This document shows, piece after piece, positions 26,469 through 35,081 of a stretch of DNA of 52,244 bases. Source of the stretch: SAR324 cluster bacterium (GTDB lineage: Bacteria > SAR324 > JACQKK01). The stretch spans positions 1 to 52,244 of the forward strand of contig JACZRV010000014.1 in NCBI GenBank assembly GCA_022574555.1, written 5' to 3'. The position numbers and the translations under genes were made by a program. Each line of letters opens with the position of its first letter. The stretch's first letter is position 1. Under the pieces are notes generated by a model that searched no databases, was not told where the DNA came from, and saw nothing but the letters and a program-made list of their open reading frames with translations.

Positions 26469-27687
26469 GATCCAGCCTCAAATCGATGGAGAGTGACGAA
26501 TGGTGGCCACAAGCAGAGACCGTGTATCGATGCCGCCACCAGGATTCGCTACGCCGCGTCCCAGCACTCTAATTCTCCGTGGGTACCGCAAGCCGTGCGA
26601 TGATGTTGTATGAAAGACCATTGTCAGATAATTTCCGTTTTGTCTAGGTATCCCAAACATCTCCAATTTAATGCTCCAATTTATTTTCGAGGAGGTTACC
26701 CGCGCCGCCAGTGCCCACCCACGATGCAGCCGTGAGTGAGTGCGCAGGGTCGGCGGCTTGATCGAAGCCTGGCGGGCAGCACCGCCGAGACGGGGCGTCC
26801 TCGCTCGACAGCAAGCCCGCCAGTGCCGCCCGCTGATCGTCGAGCGAAACCCGTTTTCCGCACCTTCGCAATTTGTGGCGGGGGCCGGGGTAACCCCCGG
26901 TACATTCCCGGACGGTGAAAACAGGAATTCTTTTCGATTCGGGTTCAGTTCCTACGGGCTCAATGTTCGATCCCGTTCGACCTCCAGCGCCGCATCAAAT
27001 CATCAGCACCGGTTGGGTTGCCCATGAATTTGACGACATTCAGAAGCCGGTACGATGTGTGGCTGCTGGATGTGAAGCCACTTCTGCTGGAAGCCAACCG
27101 GAAGGCCGCTGGCATAACCTATCCCTTCATCGTGAACGAAGATGCCCCCTGGACGCTCTGGACTGGCTGCATACAGCGCGGCAATCCGATCGCTACCGGG
27201 AATTGGCCCATCGCTGGCACCCGGATGCGGCCCATAACGAGATGAGTCCACAAGCAGCCACCAAAGCCGGCTGAGCCTCACTTCCCATTGCGCTCCGGCG
27301 CATGGCCGAATTACGGCAGGCCACACCGGCAATCGGAGCCGATCAATTGGGGATGATCATTTAAATGAATGCCGGTTGATTTTCTCGGTGCATTCTTATA
27401 GAAACACCACATTGAAAGTATGTGCTTGCTTACATATGGCCCATACCACGGAAACCGATACGTAAGGCTATGGATAGTTTCGGTGGGGACACGTGCCATG
27501 GCGTTGCGGCGAGCGAGAGCGATCACCCTTGGAACGCCGCGGTCCACGTTGAGCAATTGAAGCACCCGGCGGGATTATCTCGCCGCCTACGTCACCCAAA
27601 TGGCATCTACCCGCAACAAGAGATGAACTCAACCTGACCTGCGCCCCTGCAGCAGGTTGATCCCTCGAATTCTTCAGGAGAGTGACC
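26469..27687. other. Large intergenic region with a possible gene remnant
   Basis: About 1.2 kb between the divergent HEAT-type gene and the RND exporter. No intact gene is supported. Overlapping short frames on both strands compete from 26668 to 27637. The only protein-like trace is the possible J-domain remnant at 27024-27274, listed separately. Promoters for both flanking genes must lie at its ends. Confidence 0.5.
27024..27274 (+). pseudogene. Possible frameshifted J-domain remnant
   Basis: Two frames together give a protein-like reading. The first begins MNLTTFRSRYDVWLLDVK and runs to about 27150. The second, reached by a frame change there, reads ALDWLHTARQSDRYRELA then HRWHPDAAHNE and stops at 27274. 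YRELAHRWHPD matches helix II and the HPD signature (27218-27226) of DnaJ-type J domains. No intact J domain of about 70 residues exists in one frame. This may be a decayed DnaJ-like gene or a chance match. Confidence 0.25.
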
Positions 27688-30600
27688 ATGAACCGCATCC
27701 CCCAGTTTTGCAGCAGGCATCCCTACCTGATCATCCTGCTCACGGTGGTCAGCACTTTTCTGGCGTTCAAGGCGATCACCCTGTGGCTCTATGTGGAGCC
27801 GGATTTGACCAAATTCCTGCCCAAGGATTACGCGACCATTAAATCCGACGACTACTACCGCCAGAATTACAACCACCAGGACTTCGTACTGGTGGGGATC
27901 GAGGCGGACACCTCGGTGTGGGACCTGAAGGTAATGCGCTACATGGAAAACATTATCGAAGGCTTCAAAGGGCTCACGGCCACCAAGACGTTCGATAGCC
28001 TGATCACCGGGAAGGCGGAGACGGTTACCCTGCCCATCGGAATCGACATCGACAATATCCAGAGCATCGCCAATCTGGAGGACGTGATCCTCGATGAGGA
28101 GACGGGGGCCATGCTCACCGGCCGGATCGTCCGCACGATCAAGGAGGAATTGGGAATTCCCTCCAAGCCGGGAATGGACGAGCGGCTGCCGGAATCGGAC
28201 GCCGACCTGGAACGGGTGATCCCCATCCTGCGCGCACACGTCATGGCCGATCCCCTGTTCCGGGGCAACATCGTCTCCGAGGACGGACACGCGGCGATGA
28301 TCCAGGTGCCCATGCAGCGCAAGTGGGACTTCATGCGCCGTTACGTGCGAGATGAGATCGGCGTCGCTTTGTCCGAAGAAACCCTTACTCGGCGGTTCAA
28401 GGGAGAATTTACCGATTTTCCCCACAACATTTGGGGCCAAAGCCTGGATGGAATCACCGTCAACGAGAAATTCGTGGCAGACCAGGTGGCCCATATGAAG
28501 GCGGCCATTCAGCCCTTCCTCGCCGAGTATTACGCTCCGGTGTTCGACGAGTATCCGCAGTTGCAGCAAAGAATCGCATCAGAACTGACTCCGGAAAATT
28601 TCGCCGCCATCATGAGCATTTTGGAGGACAAAGACCTTTACCAGAACCCGAATATGCAGACTTGGGAGACCTCGACCAATGATTTCTACGTCGCTATGCG
28701 GGAAGCGATCGACCCCTTGGCCCGGGACAACATGGAGTTTCAGATTCACGACCCGCGGCAATTCGTGGAGTTGGGCTATAACGCGAACGAACTGCAAAGG
28801 GTTTTGGATGAAAATGCGACGGAAGGCATCAACGCCTACATCACCGGCTACGAGTACATCATCGCGTTGCTATCCCGGATGATGGGCGCGGACATGGCAA
28901 AGATGGTGCCCCTGGCCGTTTTGGTGGACATTATCGTGTTGGCCTTCTTCTTCCGCAGCGTGCGCGGGGTCGTCATCCCCATCGTGCCGACCTTTCTGGC
29001 CATGATCTTCACCATGGCCTCGATGGCGGTATTGGGGGTGCCGCTTTCCCTCACGACATTTATTATCCCCATCGTGCTGTTGGCTGTCGGCACCGCGTAC
29101 CAGATCCATATTCTCAACCGCTACCACGAGGACATGTTCCTGGAGGGGGGCCGGATCGCTGTCCTCAAACACACTTATCTGTATGTGGGCGCGGCGGTCT
29201 TCTTCGCCGGTATCACCACGGCGGCTGGTTTCTCCTCGCTGGCCTACACAGACCTGCGCCTGATCATGCACTTCGGTGTCTTCTCCGCGCTGGGCGTGGG
29301 CTGGTGCATCCTGTTCGCCTTCGTGCTGACCCCGGCCATGCTCGCCCTGTGGCCCTCTCCGCTGGAAATGCACGCGATTCTGGGGAGATTGCACACCGCT
29401 CCGGTCTGGAAACGGATCGTGTTCACGATCCTGCTTCCGTTGTCGGTGATCGCCATCTGGCGCGGACCGGGCCCGGTGAAGGAACCCTTCAGCTTGGCAC
29501 AGGTGCATTCCCGGGGCGGGCTATTGGATAAATTTCTCCATATGTTCGGGAATACCGTGGTGCGGCACCACAAATTGGGTTTGGCCATTACCGCCGTGCT
29601 GGCGGTGGGGGCCACGTATCTGGCCTTTGGGAACTATTTCGAGAGCGGCATCATCTACAACTTCAAGAAGGACAATCCCATCTACATCAGCGATCACTTC
29701 ATCAACCGCCACCTTTCCGGCACGTACTCTATTTCCCTGCTCTTTAAGTTCCGGGACGAGGTGCTGGTGGAGCGGCCGGAAATGCAAGCCGACTTGCAGG
29801 GACGGGTGGATAAATTTTCAGCAGCCTGGGAACGGTTCGCGGCGGGTGATTCCGCCCTGCGTTTCGCACCGTTCAATACGGTTGTCGCCGACCTGGCCGA
29901 ACTGGATGATCGCCCCCAGCAAAATCTGAGCGGCCTTCGCGACCGTCTGGCCATCATCACCGACACCTTGAACGAGGAATATCGGGTGACCGCGGAAACC
30001 GCCTCCGGCGCCTCTGGCATTGGCGCACAGACTGCGGTGCTAACCGGGGACGATGAGGGCGGCCTCGACGACCTGGACGACCTTGACATCCTGGCCGAAG
30101 ACGGCGATGGCGCCTCTGGTGGCGGGGGCGATACGGAACTGATCGCCGGCCTGGCCGACCTCCGCAGCCGAATGGCCGTGACCAGCGGGCGAACGGAACG
30201 GGCCGACCGATTCATCACGGCCGTACGCAATAAAAAGAATTCCGCCCGCGGCAATGAAATGCAATATGCCTTCAATTACCTCACCGATTTCTTCGCGGTG
30301 GATGTCAAACAACCCGCGGTGCTGAAAAAGCTGGAGGTATTGGAAAGCTACATGGAGGGCCTCCAGGAACCTATGATAGATGTGGACGGTTACCAGATGC
30401 CCCCCATCGGCAACGTCATTCAACCGACCGACATTTTCAAGAAAATATACCGCGTGCTCTACCACGATGGGGACTTCGCTTACGACAAGCTCCCCGAACC
30501 ACAAAAGGATGGACTACCCGATCCGACCATCACCGAGCGATCCGTATTGGGTACCGTAGTGAACCAGGCAATTTCGTCAGACCGCGATGCATTCAACCGC

Positions 30601-31305
30601 ACGATCGTTTCCGAACTGAACGAGTTTCGCTTTCTGGTTTTGTCCCGAGCCGGGGAATCCGGTTACATCATACCGCTGATCGATATTTTCCAATCGAAGG
30701 CGGATGAACTCTTCCCGCCGGACGACCCTTACATCGAAAAGATGACCCTGGCGGGCCGATCGCCGCGCTCGATGGAGATCACCCTGGCGATCGCCAATTC
30801 CCAGGGCGCCAGCATCGCCATGGGTGTGTTGCTCGTGGGCTTCATTTGCATGCTCCTCTTCCGCTCGGTGATAGGGGGCATCTATTGCATGATTCCCTTG
30901 GCCCTGACCATCCTATTCAATTTCGCGGTGATCAACCTGATGGGATTCGCCATCACAGTGATGGTGATGATCGTGGCCGCCATCGCTATCGGGACGGGAG
31001 TGGATTATACCATCCACTTCCTGGAACGGTACAAGATTCAGATCGCCAAAGGCGACGACCCGATTGAGGCCTACATGAACACCATCCACACCTCGGGCAA
31101 GGCCATTTTCCATAACGCGGTATCGGTGGCGCTCGGGTTTTCGGTGCTCATCGCGTCGGACTTCAAGGGCAACATTCAGATGGGCATTCTGATGATCGGG
31201 ACCATGATGTTCGCCTCCATCGCGTCGCTGACCACGTTGCCGGCGCTGATTTTCCTGCTCAATCCCAAATTCGTGAAGGCCGGTAAAATCATCGAGGTGA
31301 ATTGA
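27688..31305 (+). CDS. Large RND-superfamily (MMPL-like) exporter
   Basis: A 1205-residue inner-membrane protein with the duplicated RND layout. One membrane helix near the N-terminus (YLIILLTVVSTFLAFKAITL) is followed by a long extracytoplasmic loop, a helix bundle at about 405-560, a second loop and a C-terminal bundle from about 1030. The C-terminal half has GTGVDYTIHFLERYK with Asp1106-Tyr1107, the proton-relay pair of MmpL/HpnN-type transporters. The N-terminal equivalent reads VGTAYQIHILNRY, with Ala470 at the aspartate position. Residues about 784-820 form a low-complexity Asp/Gly insert in the second loop. Relatives move lipids or hydrophobic molecules using the proton gradient. ATG 27688 follows AGGAG by seven bases; the GTG at 27682 is unlikely. 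No membrane-fusion or outer-membrane partner is adjacent. Confidence 0.88.
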   Translation: MNRIPQFCSRHPYLIILLTVVSTFLAFKAITLWLYVEPDLTKFLPKDYATIKSDDYYRQNYNHQDFVLVGIEADTSVWDLKVMRYMENIIEGFKGLTATKTFDSLITGKAETVTLPIGIDIDNIQSIANLEDVILDEETGAMLTGRIVRTIKEELGIPSKPGMDERLPESDADLERVIPILRAHVMADPLFRGNIVSEDGHAAMIQVPMQRKWDFMRRYVRDEIGVALSEETLTRRFKGEFTDFPHNIWGQSLDGITVNEKFVADQVAHMKAAIQPFLAEYYAPVFDEYPQLQQRIASELTPENFAAIMSILEDKDLYQNPNMQTWETSTNDFYVAMREAIDPLARDNMEFQIHDPRQFVELGYNANELQRVLDENATEGINAYITGYEYIIALLSRMMGADMAKMVPLAVLVDIIVLAFFFRSVRGVVIPIVPTFLAMIFTMASMAVLGVPLSLTTFIIPIVLLAVGTAYQIHILNRYHEDMFLEGGRIAVLKHTYLYVGAAVFFAGITTAAGFSSLAYTDLRLIMHFGVFSALGVGWCILFAFVLTPAMLALWPSPLEMHAILGRLHTAPVWKRIVFTILLPLSVIAIWRGPGPVKEPFSLAQVHSRGGLLDKFLHMFGNTVVRHHKLGLAITAVLAVGATYLAFGNYFESGIIYNFKKDNPIYISDHFINRHLSGTYSISLLFKFRDEVLVERPEMQADLQGRVDKFSAAWERFAAGDSALRFAPFNTVVADLAELDDRPQQNLSGLRDRLAIITDTLNEEYRVTAETASGASGIGAQTAVLTGDDEGGLDDLDDLDILAEDGDGASGGGGDTELIAGLADLRSRMAVTSGRTERADRFITAVRNKKNSARGNEMQYAFNYLTDFFAVDVKQPAVLKKLEVLESYMEGLQEPMIDVDGYQMPPIGNVIQPTDIFKKIYRVLYHDGDFAYDKLPEPQKDGLPDPTITERSVLGTVVNQAISSDRDAFNRTIVSELNEFRFLVLSRAGESGYIIPLIDIFQSKADELFPPDDPYIEKMTLAGRSPRSMEITLAIANSQGASIAMGVLLVGFICMLLFRSVIGGIYCMIPLALTILFNFAVINLMGFAITVMVMIVAAIAIGTGVDYTIHFLERYKIQIAKGDDPIEAYMNTIHTSGKAIFHNAVSVALGFSVLIASDFKGNIQMGILMIGTMMFASIASLTTLPALIFLLNPKFVKAGKIIEVN

Positions 31306-31427
31306 ATCGGATTCCGAACCTGTTGGCGATAAAAGTCTGCGATCCAAGGTCTCCATTGGGCTTGCGTGGCGCCATGGGGGTGGGATAGATAACGGTTGAC
31401 CGAATCAATCGCTTGTCGAGATCACTG

Positions 31428-32312
31428 ATGCAGGACTTCGCATACCATGCACCGCCCACCGTGGCGGAAGCCATCGCCCTTTTTGCAGCCGACCCGGAAG
31501 GGTCGCGATACCTGGCCGGAGGCACCGACCTGTTTCTCGCGTTGGAACACGGTTCATCGGCCGTGCGCAGCGTCATCGACCTGAAAGCCATTCCCGGGCT
31601 CGACGGAATCGCCGTACAACCCGATGGCGGGCACCGGCTGGGCGCCTTACTGCCCATGGATGACCTGATGCGCGATAGAGCCATACGGACGAATTACCGG
31701 GCATTGGCCGAATCCGCCGAAGTGGTCGGGGGTCCACCCATCCGCAATCGTGCCACCCTCGGCGGCAACCTGTGCAACGCCTCTCCCGCCGCCGATACCG
31801 CCGTTCCCTTGGTGGCCTTCATGGCCATGGCCGTTCTATCCAGTGCCTCCGGCGGTCGCGCCATTCCCGTGGTCAGACTTTGGGAAGCCCCGGGCCGGAC
31901 GGTCTTGCGGCCGGGTGAACTGATGACGGCCATCGAATTGCCACCGCCCCTGCCAGCCTCGGCCTCCACATTCGAGAGATTGACCCGCTCGGCGATGGAT
32001 ATCGCCCTGCTGAGCGCATCGGCTGTGATCAGTCTGAACGACGACGGTACCTGCCGCTTGGTCACCTTGGCCCTGGGTGCGGTCGCTCCCACCGTCATTT
32101 CCATCCCCGAAGCCGGCGAGGTGCTTCGCGATACCAACTGCGACGATGCAGCGTTGGCCCGCGTGGTGAAGGCAGTGATCGAAACGGTGCGGCCTATCGA
32201 CGACATACGTGCCTCGGCCGAGTACCGAAGGGAAATGGCCGGAGTGCTGGCCAAGCGGGCGCTCGCCCGGGCCTATGCCATCGCCATCGAGCCCGCCGGG
32301 ATCACGAGATGA
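31428..32312 (+). CDS. Molybdenum hydroxylase FAD-binding (medium) subunit
   Basis: A 294-residue CoxM/CutM-type flavoprotein subunit of the xanthine dehydrogenase family. The FAD motifs are present: YLAGGTDLFLALE near residue 30 and ATLGGNLCNASPAAD near 105-120. The C-terminal CO_deh_flav_C domain follows from about 180. It takes electrons from the iron-sulfur subunit to FAD. The ATG at 31428 was chosen over the TTG at 31413 because homology starts at MQDFAYHAPPTV. The stop overlaps the next start by four bases (ATGA), so the two are translationally coupled. The gene begins 122 bases after the RND exporter, on the same strand. Confidence 0.93.
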   Translation: MQDFAYHAPPTVAEAIALFAADPEGSRYLAGGTDLFLALEHGSSAVRSVIDLKAIPGLDGIAVQPDGGHRLGALLPMDDLMRDRAIRTNYRALAESAEVVGGPPIRNRATLGGNLCNASPAADTAVPLVAFMAMAVLSSASGGRAIPVVRLWEAPGRTVLRPGELMTAIELPPPLPASASTFERLTRSAMDIALLSASAVISLNDDGTCRLVTLALGAVAPTVISIPEAGEVLRDTNCDDAALARVVKAVIETVRPIDDIRASAEYRREMAGVLAKRALARAYAIAIEPAGITR

Positions 32313-32788
32313 AACATCCGTTGAGCCTGAACCTGAACGGCGATATGGCCGAGAACCTGGTAGAGGCCCGCACCTCCCTGCTGACCTTCATCCGGGAATC
32401 CGCCGGGCTGACCGGTACCAAACGGGGCTGTGAGGAGGGTGAATGCGGCGGGTGCGCCGTGCTGCTCGATGGGCGGCTGGTCGATTCGTGCCTCATCTTG
32501 GCCCTGGAAGCCCAGGGCAAAACGGTGACCACGGTGGAGGGTCTGGGCGACCCGCACCATCTCTCCCCGGTGCAATCGGCCTTCGCCGAAAGTGGGGCCT
32601 CCCAATGCGGATTCTGCATACCTGGGATGCTGCTGGCCACCACGGCGCTACTCGATCGCGAACCCGATCCGGACGAGGCGTCCATCCGCGAAGCGATCTC
32701 GGGCAATCTCTGCCGCTGCACGGGGTACACACGCATCGTAAAGGCGATTCAACTGGCGGCCAAATTGAAGCACGACGGACAAAACTAG
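32309..32788 (+). CDS. Molybdenum hydroxylase 2x[2Fe-2S] (small) subunit
   Basis: A 159-residue CoxS/CutS-type electron-transfer subunit. The plant-type cluster ligands are C41, C46, C49 and C61 (GCEEGECGGC and, later, a single Cys). The C-terminal cluster ligands are C100, C103, C135 and C137 (QCGFCIPGM and NLCRCTGY). It carries electrons from the molybdenum site in the large subunit to FAD in the medium subunit. The length and both domains are standard. Gene order medium-small-large, with a four-base overlap upstream and a six-base gap downstream, is the cox-type arrangement. Confidence 0.96.
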   Translation: MKHPLSLNLNGDMAENLVEARTSLLTFIRESAGLTGTKRGCEEGECGGCAVLLDGRLVDSCLILALEAQGKTVTTVEGLGDPHHLSPVQSAFAESGASQCGFCIPGMLLATTALLDREPDPDEASIREAISGNLCRCTGYTRIVKAIQLAAKLKHDGQN

Positions 32789-32794
32789 GGGACC

Positions 32795-35038
32795 ATGGCG
32801 GCGCACACGTACAACCAGGTCGGGAAGCCGATCCCGCGCATCGACAATGCGTCGAAGCTGGCAGGCCAGGCGATCTTTGCCGAGGATCTGCAGCCGGCGG
32901 GCAAGATGCTCCACGGGCTCGTACTGCGCTCGCCCCATCCACACGCCCGCATCCGCTCCATCGATACCGCCCGGGCCGAAGCCTTGCCCGGAGTACGGGC
33001 GATTGTCACCGCCCAGGACCTGCCCGACCGCTTGGTGGGCCGCTATCTGGCCGACGAGAGGGCTCTCGCCACGGATACCGTCCGGTTCGTGGGCGACCGC
33101 GTGGCGGCCGTGGCAGCGGATACCCGGGAGGTGGCCCAGGAGGCACTGGGTCTGATCGACGTCGATTACGAGCAGCTTCCCGCGGTCATGGACGCCTTCG
33201 ACGCCTTGGAAGATATCGCGCCACTATTGCACCCCAGGATGGCCGAATACGAAGTCGTGGCGATGGCCGCTCCGGCCGGGGGTAATATCTGCTCGCTGAA
33301 CGAGCTTAGCCGGGGCGATCCGGAAAAAGCCTTTGCGCAAGCGGATCGGGTCTTTGAAGAGGTTTACACGACCGGGATGGTACACCAAGCCTATCTGGAG
33401 CCCCACGCCTGCCTGGGCATCCACAATCCGGATGGCTCATTTACGGTGCATTCCTCTACCCAGGCCCCTTTTCAGCTGCGTGGCATGATCGCCGACGCGC
33501 TGGCGGTCTCCCACAATCGCGTGCGGCTGGTACCGACCGAAATCGGAGGCGGCTTCGGGGGCAAGATCTCCATGCAGGACGAAGTGGCCGCGCTGGCCCT
33601 GGCCCGCAAATCCGGCTATCCGGTGCGCATCGTGATGACGCGCCGCGAGGATTTCCTCTGCGGAACGCCGAGGGCCGGATTTCATATCGCCATCAAGACC
33701 GGGGTGAGCAACGACGCCAAGCTGATCGCGCGCACCCTGGATATCCTGCTCGACGGTGGCGCCTATGCCCACGGGGGGGTCTTGGTCTCCTGGGCTCTGC
33801 CCAATTTCGCCGAGGGACCCTACAACATACCCCACCTGCGCATCACGGCCCGCTGCGTCTACACCAACAAGCCACCCAGCAGCGCCTTCCGCGCGCCGGG
33901 CGGGCCGCAGGTGAATTTCGCCATCGAATCGGAGATGGAACGCATCGCTGCCGAAATGGGGTGGGATGCCGTCGACTTCCGCCGCAACAACCTGATGCCG
34001 GACGGACACGTGAGCACGAGCGGCGCGACGATGGATTGCGTCATGGCCCCCGAGACCCTGGACGCCGCCCTGGCGCTTTCCGGCTACAAGACTGACCAGA
34101 CCCGGCCCGCGCCCAACCGGGGAAGAGGCTTGGCGGTGGGCAACTGGAACGTGGGCGGCATGGCCTCCGCTGCGGTGGTCAAGCTCAACGACGACGGCTC
34201 GGCGACCCTGCTCACGGGAGTCGTGGACCTCACCGGTGTCCACACAGCCCTGGCCCAGATCGTCGCCGAAGTGCTCGATCTGGCCATGGATCAGGTCACG
34301 GTCAAGACCCTGGACACCGAATCTGCGCCGCACGCCACCATCGCCGCAGGCAGCCAAGTCCTGAAAAGCATGGGCGACGCCGCCCTGCGGGCTACCGAGC
34401 ACGTGCGCGAGCAGCTCTTCGCGCTGGCCGTGGAACCCCTGGACGCGCCCCCCTCGCGCATGGAACTGCACCAGGGAGACGTGCGGGTAAAGGGCGCGCC
34501 CGGCCGCTCGGTGCCCGTGACCAATCTACTGGGTCGTGCCATGGCCACCAGCGGGCCCGTGGTGGGGCAGGGCGCAACCGGCAATTACAAGCGGATGCCG
34601 AGTTTCGGCACCCACGTGGCGGACGTGGAGGTCGACCCCGACACAGGCCAGGTGCAGCTGACGGGTTATTGGGCTTCCCAGGACGTGGGCATCGCGGTCA
34701 ACCCCGTGGCGGTCGAAGGCCAAATTCACGGCGCCATCGTCCAGGGCATCGGCATGACGCTCAGCGAAGAGATGATCTTCCACGACGACCGGCTGGCTAA
34801 TGCCAACTTCCTCGACTACAAGATTCCCAGTGTTTTGGATGTGCCCCCCATCGAGACCGTGCTCGTGGAACAGCCCGCGGTGGATGGCCCGTTCGGCGCC
34901 AAGGGCATCGGTGAGCCCCCCATCGTTCCGGTGCCCGCCGCCATCGCCAACGCCATCTTCCACGCCGTCGGCGTGCGCGTCACCTCCCTCCCCATCACGC
35001 CTGAAAAGCTGAGAAAAGCCATCCGCGCCAAAGCCTAA
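32795..35038 (+). CDS. Molybdenum hydroxylase large (molybdopterin) subunit
   Basis: A 747-residue catalytic subunit of the xanthine dehydrogenase/CO dehydrogenase family. It opens VGKPIPRIDNASKLAGQAIF, the usual domain-1 start, and has the cofactor segments IGGGFGGKISMQDE near 250, FRAPGGPQ near 365-370 and FGAKGIGEPP with the catalytic Glu707. The AYXCSFR loop of form I CO dehydrogenase is absent, so CO oxidation is unlikely. An aldehyde, purine, aromatic acyl-CoA or N-heterocycle substrate is possible but not readable from sequence. AGGGG precedes the ATG. No xdhC/coxD-type maturation genes or molybdopterin genes are next to it. The subunits lack signal peptides, so a cytoplasmic enzyme is predicted. 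Confidence 0.93.
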   Translation: MAAHTYNQVGKPIPRIDNASKLAGQAIFAEDLQPAGKMLHGLVLRSPHPHARIRSIDTARAEALPGVRAIVTAQDLPDRLVGRYLADERALATDTVRFVGDRVAAVAADTREVAQEALGLIDVDYEQLPAVMDAFDALEDIAPLLHPRMAEYEVVAMAAPAGGNICSLNELSRGDPEKAFAQADRVFEEVYTTGMVHQAYLEPHACLGIHNPDGSFTVHSSTQAPFQLRGMIADALAVSHNRVRLVPTEIGGGFGGKISMQDEVAALALARKSGYPVRIVMTRREDFLCGTPRAGFHIAIKTGVSNDAKLIARTLDILLDGGAYAHGGVLVSWALPNFAEGPYNIPHLRITARCVYTNKPPSSAFRAPGGPQVNFAIESEMERIAAEMGWDAVDFRRNNLMPDGHVSTSGATMDCVMAPETLDAALALSGYKTDQTRPAPNRGRGLAVGNWNVGGMASAAVVKLNDDGSATLLTGVVDLTGVHTALAQIVAEVLDLAMDQVTVKTLDTESAPHATIAAGSQVLKSMGDAALRATEHVREQLFALAVEPLDAPPSRMELHQGDVRVKGAPGRSVPVTNLLGRAMATSGPVVGQGATGNYKRMPSFGTHVADVEVDPDTGQVQLTGYWASQDVGIAVNPVAVEGQIHGAIVQGIGMTLSEEMIFHDDRLANANFLDYKIPSVLDVPPIETVLVEQPAVDGPFGAKGIGEPPIVPVPAAIANAIFHAVGVRVTSLPITPEKLRKAIRAKA

Positions 35039-35056
35039 CCAAAGTCTAGGTGCACC

Positions 35057-35069
35057 CGGCGTTACGCCG
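35057..35069. terminator. Weak hairpin between two convergent genes
   Basis: CGGCG, a TTA loop and CGCCG lie 18 bases after the hydroxylase large-subunit stop and 12 bases before the stop of the convergent gene. It lacks a T-run. It is the only structure in the 43-base gap that could stop transcription in either direction. Confidence 0.3.
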
Positions 35070-35081
35070 ACGCCCGGAGGT

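Noticed and set aside
32795..35038. Carbon monoxide dehydrogenase (CoxL)
   Set aside because: The AYXCSFR active-site loop of form I CoxL is not present; the corresponding segment reads SSAFRAPGGPQ.
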